From SKVR01 sp046291875 (GTDB lineage: Bacteria > Bacteroidota > Bacteroidia > Bacteroidales > UBA7960): a stretch of 64,000 bases of DNA. Shown here in pieces: positions 9,309-18,000 of the stretch. The stretch is taken from the NCBI GenBank assembly GCA_046291875.1, contig JBKBSF010000019.1, positions 22,925 through 86,924 of the forward strand, read 5' to 3'. Within the stretch, counting starts at the first letter, position 1. Each line of letters opens with the position of its first letter. Below the pieces are notes generated by a model. That model made no database searches. It saw nothing but the letters and a program-made list of their open reading frames with translations, and had not been told where the DNA came from. The position numbers and the translations under genes are program-made.

Positions 9309-10895
9309 TTAATACCCGTTTTGCTGCAGGTTGGGATTGGCGGCGATATCCGATGCTGGAATAGGGAACCAATTGTATCGGTCGGCCAGGGCACGACCTT
9401 CGTAAACCCCTCCTTTCCATTCCCACATATAATCGCCACTGGTAAATTTTCCGAACCTTACCAGGTCGGTGCGCCGATGGCCCTCCCAATAAAATTCGCG
9501 GGCCCGCTCATCGAGAATAAAATCCAGGGTAAGCTCAGATGCCGTAATACGCCCTGAGGTATTTCCATAGGCTCTGTCGCGAATGGCATTAACTGCTTCA
9601 AGAGCCTGAGCCGGGGTACCCCCCTGCCCTCCTCTGAGCACTGCTTCGGCAAACATCAGGTAGGCATCGGCTACCCTGAAGAGCGGGAAATCAATGTCCA
9701 TATGCAGATTGTTGGATCCCAGCTGACCTGTAGAAGTGATGTTCTTATACTTCATTACCGAAAAGCCATTGGTAAACTGGGCAATGTCGTCGGTGGTAAT
9801 GGTGCGCCCTTCTGTAAAAAACATGGCTCTTTTGTCGGTTGCTCCTGTGTAATCATCAAATTTCTCGATGAGTTGTTTCCTTGCCCGATTGCCACCCCAG
9901 GGGTTTATGCCGTAAGAAGCTGCATCCATATCAGAAGACCATGAAGAACATGCGATCATGGTTACACCTCCCCAGGTCTGTGCATTGAGCCCATCGGCCA
10001 CCACCGGAAAAATAACACCCTTGGCGTTGTGATTATCCGCCAGGAAAAGGTTCTGGTATACCGGATCAAGCTCGTAAGCCGATTCCATGACTTTGCGAGC
10101 GTAGGTAACGGCCTCCGTATAGCGGGTTGCGCCTGTATAAACTCCGGCATTGAGATAGAGTTTGGCAAGGATCATCCAGGCACTGGCCCGGTCGATACGC
10201 CCGTAAACATTGGCCAGGGGCTGCAGCAAAAGATCCTCAAGCTCTAACAATTCGCTTTCAACATAATCAAACAAATCGATTTTGGATATCTGTGGAGGGA
10301 GGAAGGCTCCGATGGGATCATTTTCCGTAACAAAGGGCACACTTCCATAGAAATCAAGGGCGTGGTAATAACTCAGGGCCCTTAACAAACGAGCCTCGGC
10401 GCGGTAGAGTGCAATTTCGGTCCGGATGGCTTCACTGAAGCCCCGCTCTGCGAGTTTGGCCGGTGTTGTCTCTCTTATAAACTCATTGGCCAGCGTAATT
10501 TGATAATAGATGCGCGAATACATCCCCAGATTCACCTCGTTGGAGGGGGTCCAGTTGTTGGTTTGCAATTCGGGTATACCCGGATCATTCCAAACCCAGA
10601 GCGCCATTTCGGTAGTAAGGTCTTGCATATACCAAAAGGCGCGGATATAGTTGGAAGCTCCTTCGTCAACCCCCAGCACATCCTGGTCTCCATCGGGCCC
10701 TACCTGGCCGGTGAGCGATAATCCGCCGTAAAGCTTGGCCAGCACCATCTCGTAATTGGCCGGATCATTATAAAAAGTGGCTGATGTAATAACATTCTCA
10801 TCAAGGGGTACGGTGTCAAGATCCTTTAGGCAGGATGTAAACAACATAACACTGCCCATGAGTAAGGATAAGGATAAAATATATCGTGTCTTCAT
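9309..10895 (-). CDS. SusD/RagB-family nutrient-binding outer-membrane lipoprotein
   Basis: A 528-residue surface lipoprotein (signal MKTRYILSLSLLMGSVMLFTSC, anchor Cys22) that caps the SusC channel and binds the glycan. The RagB/SusD features are clear: an N-terminal LKDLDTVPLDENVITSATFY stretch, the helical TPR-like region with YRAEARLLRALSYYHALDFYG, and the C-terminal ILDERAREFYWEGHRRTDLVRFG motif. It starts 11 bp after the susC stop, so the two are translated from one mRNA. The downstream SusE-like gene and the GH genes around it point to beta-1,4-galactan oligosaccharides as ligand. Confidence 0.95.
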   Translation of the reverse strand: MKTRYILSLSLLMGSVMLFTSCLKDLDTVPLDENVITSATFYNDPANYEMVLAKLYGGLSLTGQVGPDGDQDVLGVDEGASNYIRAFWYMQDLTTEMALWVWNDPGIPELQTNNWTPSNEVNLGMYSRIYYQITLANEFIRETTPAKLAERGFSEAIRTEIALYRAEARLLRALSYYHALDFYGSVPFVTENDPIGAFLPPQISKIDLFDYVESELLELEDLLLQPLANVYGRIDRASAWMILAKLYLNAGVYTGATRYTEAVTYARKVMESAYELDPVYQNLFLADNHNAKGVIFPVVADGLNAQTWGGVTMIACSSWSSDMDAASYGINPWGGNRARKQLIEKFDDYTGATDKRAMFFTEGRTITTDDIAQFTNGFSVMKYKNITSTGQLGSNNLHMDIDFPLFRVADAYLMFAEAVLRGGQGGTPAQALEAVNAIRDRAYGNTSGRITASELTLDFILDERAREFYWEGHRRTDLVRFGKFTSGDYMWEWKGGVYEGRALADRYNWFPIPASDIAANPNLQQNGY

Positions 10896-10906
10896 TGCTC
10901 TATGGT

Positions 10907-13882
10907 TTAAAATTCAAAATTAACACCCAGTACAAAAGTGGTAGGACGAGGATATATATTGATATCCATGCCATTGAACACCTCCGGATCGAGGCCCTTA
11001 TAACCGGTTAAAACGAAAAGGTTCTGTACAGTAAATGACAATCTGAGGTTGGTGTTGGCACTGACAATATCACCAAACTGATATCCCAGCGACACAAAAT
11101 CCATCCGGAAGAAAGAGGCATCTCTTACATAATAATCGGAAAGCAACTGCTGCGAATTGAAACGGGTATCCAGCACACTTACCGGCATATTCTGAATATA
11201 AGGTGGATTGTAGGTGTATTGGAAGTTGGCATTGGAGGCCACAAAATCGTTGTACACAAAATTGCCTATACTTGCTCTTCCAGAGAAGGCAAAATCCCAT
11301 TTACCGTATTGAAGCCTGGAGGAAATACCCAGCAGATAATCGGGGGCAGAAGAGAAGAAGTGATATCTGTCTTCAATGGTGATTTCGCCATCACCATCCC
11401 TATCCACATAAACTCCTGGGATAGGATTTCCATCGGCATCATACACCTGCTGAAAAACGAAGAACGAATTGGCAGGCCTTCCTACGCTATGAATCTTTGC
11501 ATAGTTTCCGGTACCGCCCGAGATAACACCCAGAAATGCACCCTGGTAGCTGGGATTGTCTACAATGGTTAGTTTGGTGATTTCATTGATATTTCGGGTG
11601 AAATTAAAGCCAATCTCCCATGTTCTTTCGCGTGTGGCAACAGGAATAACATTGAGGTTAAACTCAATACCACGATTCTCCATGGTACCCACATTGGTAA
11701 GAAGAACATTGGTAAAGTTTGTACCGGCAGCCACCGGGATTTCGTTGATCAGGTCGCGGGTTTCGCGGTGATATAGTTCAACTGAACCATTGATTCTCTC
11801 GTTGAAGAAACCATAGTCCAACCCGATATTGAGGGTAGTGGTTTCTTCCCATTTCAGATCAGCATCATACCCGGCAGGGCGCGCCATGGTAACCCAGCGG
11901 TTGCCAAAAAGGTAGCGGGCGGTTTCCATACTATAGCTGTAGCGAGCCAGATAGGGATAGTCGTCGCTGGTTATATATTGCTGGCCGGTGATGCCATACC
12001 CCATCCTTAAGCGGAGGTTGGAAAGAGATCCGGCCCGGCTCATGAAATCCTCTTCACTAATGCGCCATGCGGCTGCAAAGGAGGGGAAAGTACCCCAGCG
12101 ATTGTCAGGCGACAGGCGCGAGGTGCCATCATGCCTTAGTGTCATGGTTAGCAGGTATTTGTCCATAAGGGAGTAATTGACCCTTCCGAAGAATGAAATA
12201 AGGTAGCTTTCGGTGGGAGCTGTTCTTTCAGGGTCAATAATATACTGCTGGTTTACACTGGTAGCCTTCCAGTAATCTTCGCGCCAGAAATGCTGCCAGG
12301 AATATCCACCCATTACATCCAGACGACTGCGCAATGCAGGCAGTTCGGTGTTGTAATTCAGATAAAAATCGAGCAGTGAGTTGCTTTTAGACTGGCTGTA
12401 GGTGCGGTCCAGACCACTGATGTCGGTGCCATCGGAAGCACGACGGTATTCAAAGGCAGCATTGGTGGGAACAAACACCGAACCTTCGGAAGAGGAAACA
12501 TCGTAGCCCATGTTGAGGGTAGCCTGCAATTGGGGCAGGAATGGGAGCTTGTAATCAAACTTTAAGCTTCCTATGCTACGCATTACGTCGGATAGGTCTT
12601 CTGTAAGATTGAGCTGTGCAACAGGATTGGTAGGTGCAAAGCTGGCGGGCCGCCCTCCATCCATCCAGGTGGTATAACCTGCATAGGGGCTGTTTTCGTC
12701 AAGAACGGGTTTGGTAGGATCGAACAATATGGCATTGCCAATGGCACTTGTAGAAGCAAATCGGTTGTGGGTATAAACACCTCTTACGCTCAGGCTAACC
12801 TTCAGATCATCATTAAGAAACGAGGGGTTAGCATTGAGGGCTCCCGAGTAGCGGTTCATGGAGGAGGTCATCAGCAATCCCGATTGCCCTGAATATCCTA
12901 AAGACACCCGGTAGGGGATATTAAGAGCAGCTCCCGACATACTGAAATTATGATCGGTACCGGAAGCGGTTCTGAATATTTCGTCTTGCCAGTTGGTGCT
13001 GGCATTTCCCAGCAAAGCAACGGCACTGGAATTCTCACCATAGCGTTCAATCATGATACTACGGTAGGCCTGAGCATCAAACACTTCAATCTGATTGGTT
13101 TTGATACCCATCGAAACATTGGAGTTGTAAGAAAAACGGGTTCTTCCAGGTGCTCCCTGTTTGGTGGTAATGATGATAACTCCGTTAGATGCCCTCGATC
13201 CATAAATGGCGGTGGCAGAAGCATCCTTAAGTACGGTAAAGGATTCGATATCGTTGGGGTTGATCGTACTCAGCGGGTTTCTCATTCCGGAAACGCCATC
13301 ATTGTCTACGGCCACTCCATCAATCACAATAAGAGGGTCGTTGCTTGCAGACAAAGAGGAGCCTCCTCGTATGCGAATGGTGGCACCACTTCCCGGAGCT
13401 CCTCCGCTGGTGGTAATTTGCACACCCGATACTTTCCCTGCCAGCAATTCCTGTGGGGTAGTAATCGCACCCTGGTTGAAATCTTTGGCACTAACGGAAG
13501 AAATGGCCCCCGTGGCATCGCCACGGCGCACCTGGCCGTAGCCGATCACCACAACCTCCTGCAATGTGGATACATCGGGCATCAACTGTACGTTCAATGA
13601 GGTTTGCCCCTCAATAACAATCAGTTCGGGCACCATACCCACTACAGTTATTTGCAGGACTTCGCCATCGGACACCTGCAGGCTGAAGGTTCCATCGGTG
13701 CCAGACACCGTGCCTCGTTGTGTTCCCTGCACTACAATGGTAGCTCCGGGGATGGTTTCTCCGGTTCGGTACTCAGTGATTCTCCCTGAGAGGGTTCTCT
13801 GCTGAGCCTGTGCCGGAAGGCTAAAAGCCAGGATCAGTAAGCACAAACCCAGCAACTTCAGGTTCTGTAATTTACTTTTCAT
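10907..13882 (-). CDS. SusC/RagA-family TonB-dependent glycan importer
   Basis: A 991-residue outer-membrane barrel that imports oligosaccharides with energy from TonB/ExbBD. After the signal peptide (LLGLCLLILAFSLPAQAQ) come a carboxypeptidase-regulatory-like domain (residues about 28-115), the SusC-specific LQEVVVIGYGQVRRGDATG segment, a plug domain containing ASATAIYGSRASNGVIIITTK, and a 22-strand-type barrel ending in FVLGVNFEF. It pairs with the SusD gene 11 bp downstream. A short stem-loop lies in the 168-bp leader after the GH2 gene, which may separate abundant susCD mRNA from the hydrolase messages. Confidence 0.96.
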   Translation of the reverse strand: MKSKLQNLKLLGLCLLILAFSLPAQAQQRTLSGRITEYRTGETIPGATIVVQGTQRGTVSGTDGTFSLQVSDGEVLQITVVGMVPELIVIEGQTSLNVQLMPDVSTLQEVVVIGYGQVRRGDATGAISSVSAKDFNQGAITTPQELLAGKVSGVQITTSGGAPGSGATIRIRGGSSLSASNDPLIVIDGVAVDNDGVSGMRNPLSTINPNDIESFTVLKDASATAIYGSRASNGVIIITTKQGAPGRTRFSYNSNVSMGIKTNQIEVFDAQAYRSIMIERYGENSSAVALLGNASTNWQDEIFRTASGTDHNFSMSGAALNIPYRVSLGYSGQSGLLMTSSMNRYSGALNANPSFLNDDLKVSLSVRGVYTHNRFASTSAIGNAILFDPTKPVLDENSPYAGYTTWMDGGRPASFAPTNPVAQLNLTEDLSDVMRSIGSLKFDYKLPFLPQLQATLNMGYDVSSSEGSVFVPTNAAFEYRRASDGTDISGLDRTYSQSKSNSLLDFYLNYNTELPALRSRLDVMGGYSWQHFWREDYWKATSVNQQYIIDPERTAPTESYLISFFGRVNYSLMDKYLLTMTLRHDGTSRLSPDNRWGTFPSFAAAWRISEEDFMSRAGSLSNLRLRMGYGITGQQYITSDDYPYLARYSYSMETARYLFGNRWVTMARPAGYDADLKWEETTTLNIGLDYGFFNERINGSVELYHRETRDLINEIPVAAGTNFTNVLLTNVGTMENRGIEFNLNVIPVATRERTWEIGFNFTRNINEITKLTIVDNPSYQGAFLGVISGGTGNYAKIHSVGRPANSFFVFQQVYDADGNPIPGVYVDRDGDGEITIEDRYHFFSSAPDYLLGISSRLQYGKWDFAFSGRASIGNFVYNDFVASNANFQYTYNPPYIQNMPVSVLDTRFNSQQLLSDYYVRDASFFRMDFVSLGYQFGDIVSANTNLRLSFTVQNLFVLTGYKGLDPEVFNGMDINIYPRPTTFVLGVNFEF

Positions 13883-13975
13883 AGTGTTGTTGTTTAGTTG
13901 AGTTTTGGATTCAAGAGAATTGGTCTGGTATGATGGATGTAGCTCATCACAGATATTTTTTATTTGATCCTTCCA

Positions 13976-13997
13976 GAGGCACCCTAACGGGTACCTC
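13976..13997 (-). other. Intercistronic stem-loop between GH2 gene and susC
   Basis: A 9-bp stem with one G-U pair (13976-13984 with 13989-13997, loop 4 nt), placed 94 bp before the susC start codon. No T tract follows on the minus strand. A processing or stability hairpin is the likeliest role. Confidence 0.4.
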
Positions 13998-14050
13998 CTC
14001 AGCCAGGCCCATTGTTGTATGCAGCCTGGGGGTTGGAAATCTTATTGTTC

Positions 14051-16420
14051 TCAGCGGGCACTTACCCGGATCGTTGCCACAGGTAGTCCTTCAGCCTTGG
14101 CCTCTACAACAATACTGCCTGCAGTTCGCCCTGCCCTGAGCAGAATGGTGGCGATACCTGCCTCTGCTTCCATCGGATTGTGCCCCACCAGCTCGCCATC
14201 TCCTGCTATTAGGGTATAATGAATGGCAGGACTTGCATCGGGCAGGACAGTTCCCCTTTCATCAACCACAGCTGCATACAGAAAAACAATATCGTTTTTG
14301 CCAATTACAAGAGGCCGGTTGCTTTCATCGATCCAGAGTTTCAGTGAACTGGCAGGGCCTGGTGTATGGCGGGCCATCCGGGTCACTTCTTCCCTCCCTG
14401 CAAAACCGGCAGCTATGAGCTCTCCAGGCACAATTGCTTCAAGGTGAAATGTAAAAGGGGGTTGTTGCAAATGTGTGCTGTATACATCGGCATCGGGTTT
14501 TTGTCTGCCCAAAGAGTTGCCGTTTACAAACAACTCTACCTCTTCACAATTGCTGTAGACTTTCACTTCGAGAAAATCTGGGTCATGGTAGTAGTTGGCG
14601 ATGTATACAAAAGGTTCGTTGAACTCCTGCACCGGAAATTCTCCCATTCGAGCCTGACTTTTGTAGAACCAATAGGCAAACTTGGGCAGCCTGAATATGT
14701 CCATCACACCCGAAGCCTCCAGATCAGGAGCATAGCCACGGTTGTAATCGAATACCAGCCAGTTGGCATCGCCTGCAATGGCACCTTTGCGATTGCTGTT
14801 GTGCGCTTCCTGATAATTGAGTGCCTGCTGAGCCAGCCTTCTTTGCCCAAATCCTCTGAGCTGTCTGGAGTTCCGCTCTTCAGAGGTAAGGTCTTCAAAA
14901 GCAGATTGGTTAAACCCGGCATTGTGCGCATAATACTCCCAATCTCCGTATTCGGCTATAAGGAGAGGTTTGCCCCCATCGTAATGATTCCAGTAGTGGG
15001 GAGGCTTGCCATGCTGGCGGGCAGGAATATACACATCGTATACTCCTTCCCACCAGCCGCAGGTATACACATCAGGGGAGGGTAACTCTTCATATACAAT
15101 ATCATGAGCTTGCTGCATATAGGCATCTGTCATGGCAGTTTCATTCAGGGATGCCTCCCAGAGGATTACAGAAGCATGATTACGATCTCTTCGCATCATT
15201 TTACGCACATCGTTGAGGGATCTTTCCTGAAAAACCTCATCACCAAAAAACTGCCACCCAGGTATTGCATTCATTGACAGCAACCCAAGTTCATCGAGTG
15301 CATCCATAAAAGCTTTGGAGTGAGGATAATGAGACAGTCGGACAAAATTGTACCCGGCACTTCTGATCTTCCATGCATCGCGGTACTGCGCGTTGTCCGA
15401 CAGAGCATATCCTATGTAGGGGTATTCCTGATGACGATTGGTGCCACGCAGAAAGAAGGGTTCTCCATTGAGCTCAAACCCTTCGGTGGTAAACCGGAAA
15501 GTACGAATGCCAATCCTTGCCAAATCAGAATCTGCTGGTTTTTCTCCCTTGTATGCCTCGGCCAGCAAATGATACAGGTAGGGATTTGAAGGCGACCACA
15601 ATTCGGGGCTTTCAACCGGTATCCGGAAATGAAAGAGGGCATGGCTGCCCGCCTCAAGGGTTTGAGATTCGGAGATCTGCTCTGCTATCACCTTTCCTTC
15701 TTTATCCTTCAATACTATCCTAACCTTTGCAGGCTGAGAGAAATCGTACTCATTGCTCACATCCACCTGTACATTTACAGTAGCTTTCTGAGGAGAAACA
15801 TCAGAATAGGTTACCAGCAAACCACCCGCAGCAGGTCTGTCAGCGCCAATAGGATCAGAAATATGCAGTTTGTCTTTCACCACAAACCACACATTACGGT
15901 AGATGCCACTAAAATAATTGAAGTCCAGATCGTCAAGTGGTTTGCCTGGAGGCACCTGCGGATTGTCCTCGTTGTTTAGCCTAACCAGCAGTGTATTCAC
16001 TTCTCCAAACCGAATATATTCTGCCAGGGGCACATAAAAGGGAAGATACCCGCTGTAGGACGATTTCAGTAATACACCGTTGAGGTACACATCACTAACC
16101 TGCATTGCCCCTTCAAAATGCAATGCCAGATGCTTGTTGTTAAGTTTTTCGGGGACAAAGAATTTCTTGCGGTACCAGGCTGTACCTTGCCATTGCCTGC
16201 CTTCAATCACCAGAGGTTCGACATGAGCTGTATGAGGCAGATCAACCGACTCCCAGGGCAGGTCATAACCTGCAAAGACCTGATCATCTGCCACATCTTT
16301 CACAAACTCCCATCCCTGGTTGAAAAGATTTTCGCGGAGGGAGAAAGAAGCATCTTCCCGCATATTTTTGCAGGAGGCCAAAAACAACAAAAGGAACAGG
16401 TAACCAAAAATTTTCTTCAT
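14051..16420 (-). CDS. GH2-family beta-galactosidase, lipoprotein
   Basis: A 789-residue lipoprotein (MKKIFGYLFLLLFLASC, anchor Cys17), probably facing the periplasm. Domain order is typical of GH2: an N-terminal sugar-binding jelly roll (about 25-190, with GTAWYRKKFFVPE and FSGIYRNVWFVV), an Ig-like domain (about 195-300), a TIM barrel (about 305-600) and C-terminal beta modules. The acid/base is Glu427 in ILWEASLNET and the nucleophile Glu490 in LLIAEYGDW. It should release galactose from the ends of galacto-oligosaccharides produced by the GH53 enzyme encoded just upstream. GH2 also includes beta-mannosidases and glucuronidases; the galactosidase call leans on locus context and motif style. 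Confidence 0.87.
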   Translation of the reverse strand: MKKIFGYLFLLLFLASCKNMREDASFSLRENLFNQGWEFVKDVADDQVFAGYDLPWESVDLPHTAHVEPLVIEGRQWQGTAWYRKKFFVPEKLNNKHLALHFEGAMQVSDVYLNGVLLKSSYSGYLPFYVPLAEYIRFGEVNTLLVRLNNEDNPQVPPGKPLDDLDFNYFSGIYRNVWFVVKDKLHISDPIGADRPAAGGLLVTYSDVSPQKATVNVQVDVSNEYDFSQPAKVRIVLKDKEGKVIAEQISESQTLEAGSHALFHFRIPVESPELWSPSNPYLYHLLAEAYKGEKPADSDLARIGIRTFRFTTEGFELNGEPFFLRGTNRHQEYPYIGYALSDNAQYRDAWKIRSAGYNFVRLSHYPHSKAFMDALDELGLLSMNAIPGWQFFGDEVFQERSLNDVRKMMRRDRNHASVILWEASLNETAMTDAYMQQAHDIVYEELPSPDVYTCGWWEGVYDVYIPARQHGKPPHYWNHYDGGKPLLIAEYGDWEYYAHNAGFNQSAFEDLTSEERNSRQLRGFGQRRLAQQALNYQEAHNSNRKGAIAGDANWLVFDYNRGYAPDLEASGVMDIFRLPKFAYWFYKSQARMGEFPVQEFNEPFVYIANYYHDPDFLEVKVYSNCEEVELFVNGNSLGRQKPDADVYSTHLQQPPFTFHLEAIVPGELIAAGFAGREEVTRMARHTPGPASSLKLWIDESNRPLVIGKNDIVFLYAAVVDERGTVLPDASPAIHYTLIAGDGELVGHNPMEAEAGIATILLRAGRTAGSIVVEAKAEGLPVATIRVSAR

Positions 16421-16460
16421 ACTTCAAGGTTTACGAAATCGTTTGCGGAACTATTTATTT

Positions 16461-16512
16461 TTTTACCGCATCCGGAGTTTTGGCCCAAGGGCAAACCAGG
16501 TTTGCGGTAAAA
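16461..16512 (-). other. Intercistronic stem-loop between GH53 and GH2 genes
   Basis: A perfect 10-bp outer stem (16461-16470 with 16503-16512) closes a loop that has its own bulged inner stem (around GGCCC/GGGC). There is no T run on the minus strand, so this is more likely an mRNA stability or processing element than a terminator. Confidence 0.45.
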
Positions 16513-16530
16513 TGAAAGTATCTGACCCGT

Positions 16531-17727
16531 TTACTGGTAATCCCAGTTGAGGTATTGCACCACATCGGTAACATTACCTGAGAAATTAAAAAAGGCACAG
16601 TTTTCCCATGAGGAGCCGGTACCCCATAAGTCGACCATTGAGGAGGAAATCCAGGCAGGCTCCCAGTAAAAGACCCCGATGGCCCCGGCATCCATCATAC
16701 TTTGGGTAAGGGCGATCATAAAATCGCGCTGCCCTTCAACGGTATAGGGAAACCCGGCAACAGGGGGCTGATTGTAATACAGATTGGGATAGTTATCGTT
16801 GTTGGCCGTGGTAAAGGGGTATGCCGTTTCCAGCAGCATTACATCGCGGTTGTAATTGGTTTTAACCTGCTTTACCACATTGCCAAGCCCGTTAAAAGCA
16901 ACAGTGGTGTGCCAGATATGATAATAGGAAAAACCCATCACGTCAAAGTCGGTTACGTTTCCTTTGTGTATAACATCGCCCATCCAGTAGTTAAGATTTT
17001 TCGGATCTGCCACATGCAGAATTACCTGAGTTGAATGTCCTGCAAGGGCATCCATATCGCGGATGGCTGAGATTGCAGCATTCACCACCTTGCCAAAGTT
17101 GGCCCAGTGCCCCTGACAAACATTCAATGAAGGAAAACCGGCCGGTGTATGGGTCATCATCATGCCACAGTTGGTTTCGTTACCCACCTGTATCATCTTG
17201 GGAAGCAGATCTTTCTCTCTCAGTCTGCTCAATACGTTAAAGGTATACTGGTACACCGAATCGGCCAGTACCTGAATATCGGTAATGTCGCGCCAGGCTC
17301 TGGGAACATCCTGATGCCCCGGATCGGCCCATGTATCCGAATAATGAAAATCCAGCAAAACATCCATACCTGCCTCTTTTGCCCTTTCCATGCTTTTTAT
17401 CACGTCGTCGAGCCCGCTGTACAAAGGCACTGAATGATTATAGAGATCGAAAACCCAATCAGGGTTGTGCCACAGACGCAACCTCACAGTATTGGCACCA
17501 TGGCGGGCCAATACCTTAAAAGGATCTACCTGCTGGCCGTTTTCGCGGTATACGCCTCCGTGATCCTCTACCTGGTTTACATACGACAGATCTACTCCCA
17601 TGGCAAATCCCGCAGGAATATTTCCATTTTCATCAGGCTGGGGCTTAACACCCTCTTTTTTGCATGATACGCAGGAGGCAAAAACAAGAAGAAACAAAAC
17701 CGGACGAATAAATACTCTTAATATCAT
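16531..17727 (-). CDS. Arabinogalactan endo-beta-1,4-galactanase (GH53)
   Basis: Cuts beta-1,4-galactan backbones of pectic galactan or type I arabinogalactan; this gene defines the substrate of the locus. The 398-residue lipoprotein (Cys19 or Cys22 in LLVFASCVSCKK) has the GH53 hallmarks: GVDLSYVNQVEDHGG, HGANTVRLRLWHNP, LLDFHYSDTWADPG, the acid/base Glu184 in VGNETN and the nucleophile Glu300 in LLETAYP. The lipoprotein signal suggests it is anchored, plausibly on the cell surface, to make the first cut. It is the first gene of the minus-strand locus, divergent from the hybrid regulator, with a -7 element 62 bp upstream. Confidence 0.95.
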   Translation of the reverse strand: MILRVFIRPVLFLLVFASCVSCKKEGVKPQPDENGNIPAGFAMGVDLSYVNQVEDHGGVYRENGQQVDPFKVLARHGANTVRLRLWHNPDWVFDLYNHSVPLYSGLDDVIKSMERAKEAGMDVLLDFHYSDTWADPGHQDVPRAWRDITDIQVLADSVYQYTFNVLSRLREKDLLPKMIQVGNETNCGMMMTHTPAGFPSLNVCQGHWANFGKVVNAAISAIRDMDALAGHSTQVILHVADPKNLNYWMGDVIHKGNVTDFDVMGFSYYHIWHTTVAFNGLGNVVKQVKTNYNRDVMLLETAYPFTTANNDNYPNLYYNQPPVAGFPYTVEGQRDFMIALTQSMMDAGAIGVFYWEPAWISSSMVDLWGTGSSWENCAFFNFSGNVTDVVQYLNWDYQ

Positions 17728-17788
17728 GGCAACCGTTTTATTAATTTATGATCAGGATATCTTAAAACTATGAAATCCTTACTGCCAC

Positions 17789-17796
17789 CAAAAATA
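17789..17796 (-). promoter_or_regulatory. Candidate -7 element of the galactan locus
   Basis: On the minus strand this reads TATTTTTG, matching TAnnTTTG of the Bacteroidota vegetative promoter. No TTG is found at the expected -33 position, as expected for a promoter that needs the hybrid two-component activator. It would give a leader of about 55 nt for the GH53 gene. The 273-bp divergent region also serves the regulator gene. Confidence 0.5.
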
Positions 17797-18000
17797 AATG
17801 ATGCTGAGATAAGTCACTTTTCGGCTTCTTACCAATTATTGACCAAATCTTACATTTACCAAAAAACCCACCTGCTGATGGGGCATTTGCATTGTTTTTA
17901 CTAACTTCATGCACTTGATTTTTTCATACATCCAATGCCTGCCCGGATTTTTTTTAGGCAATTTACAAAGCACTAATCTATCCTGGCATCTTGATAAAAA

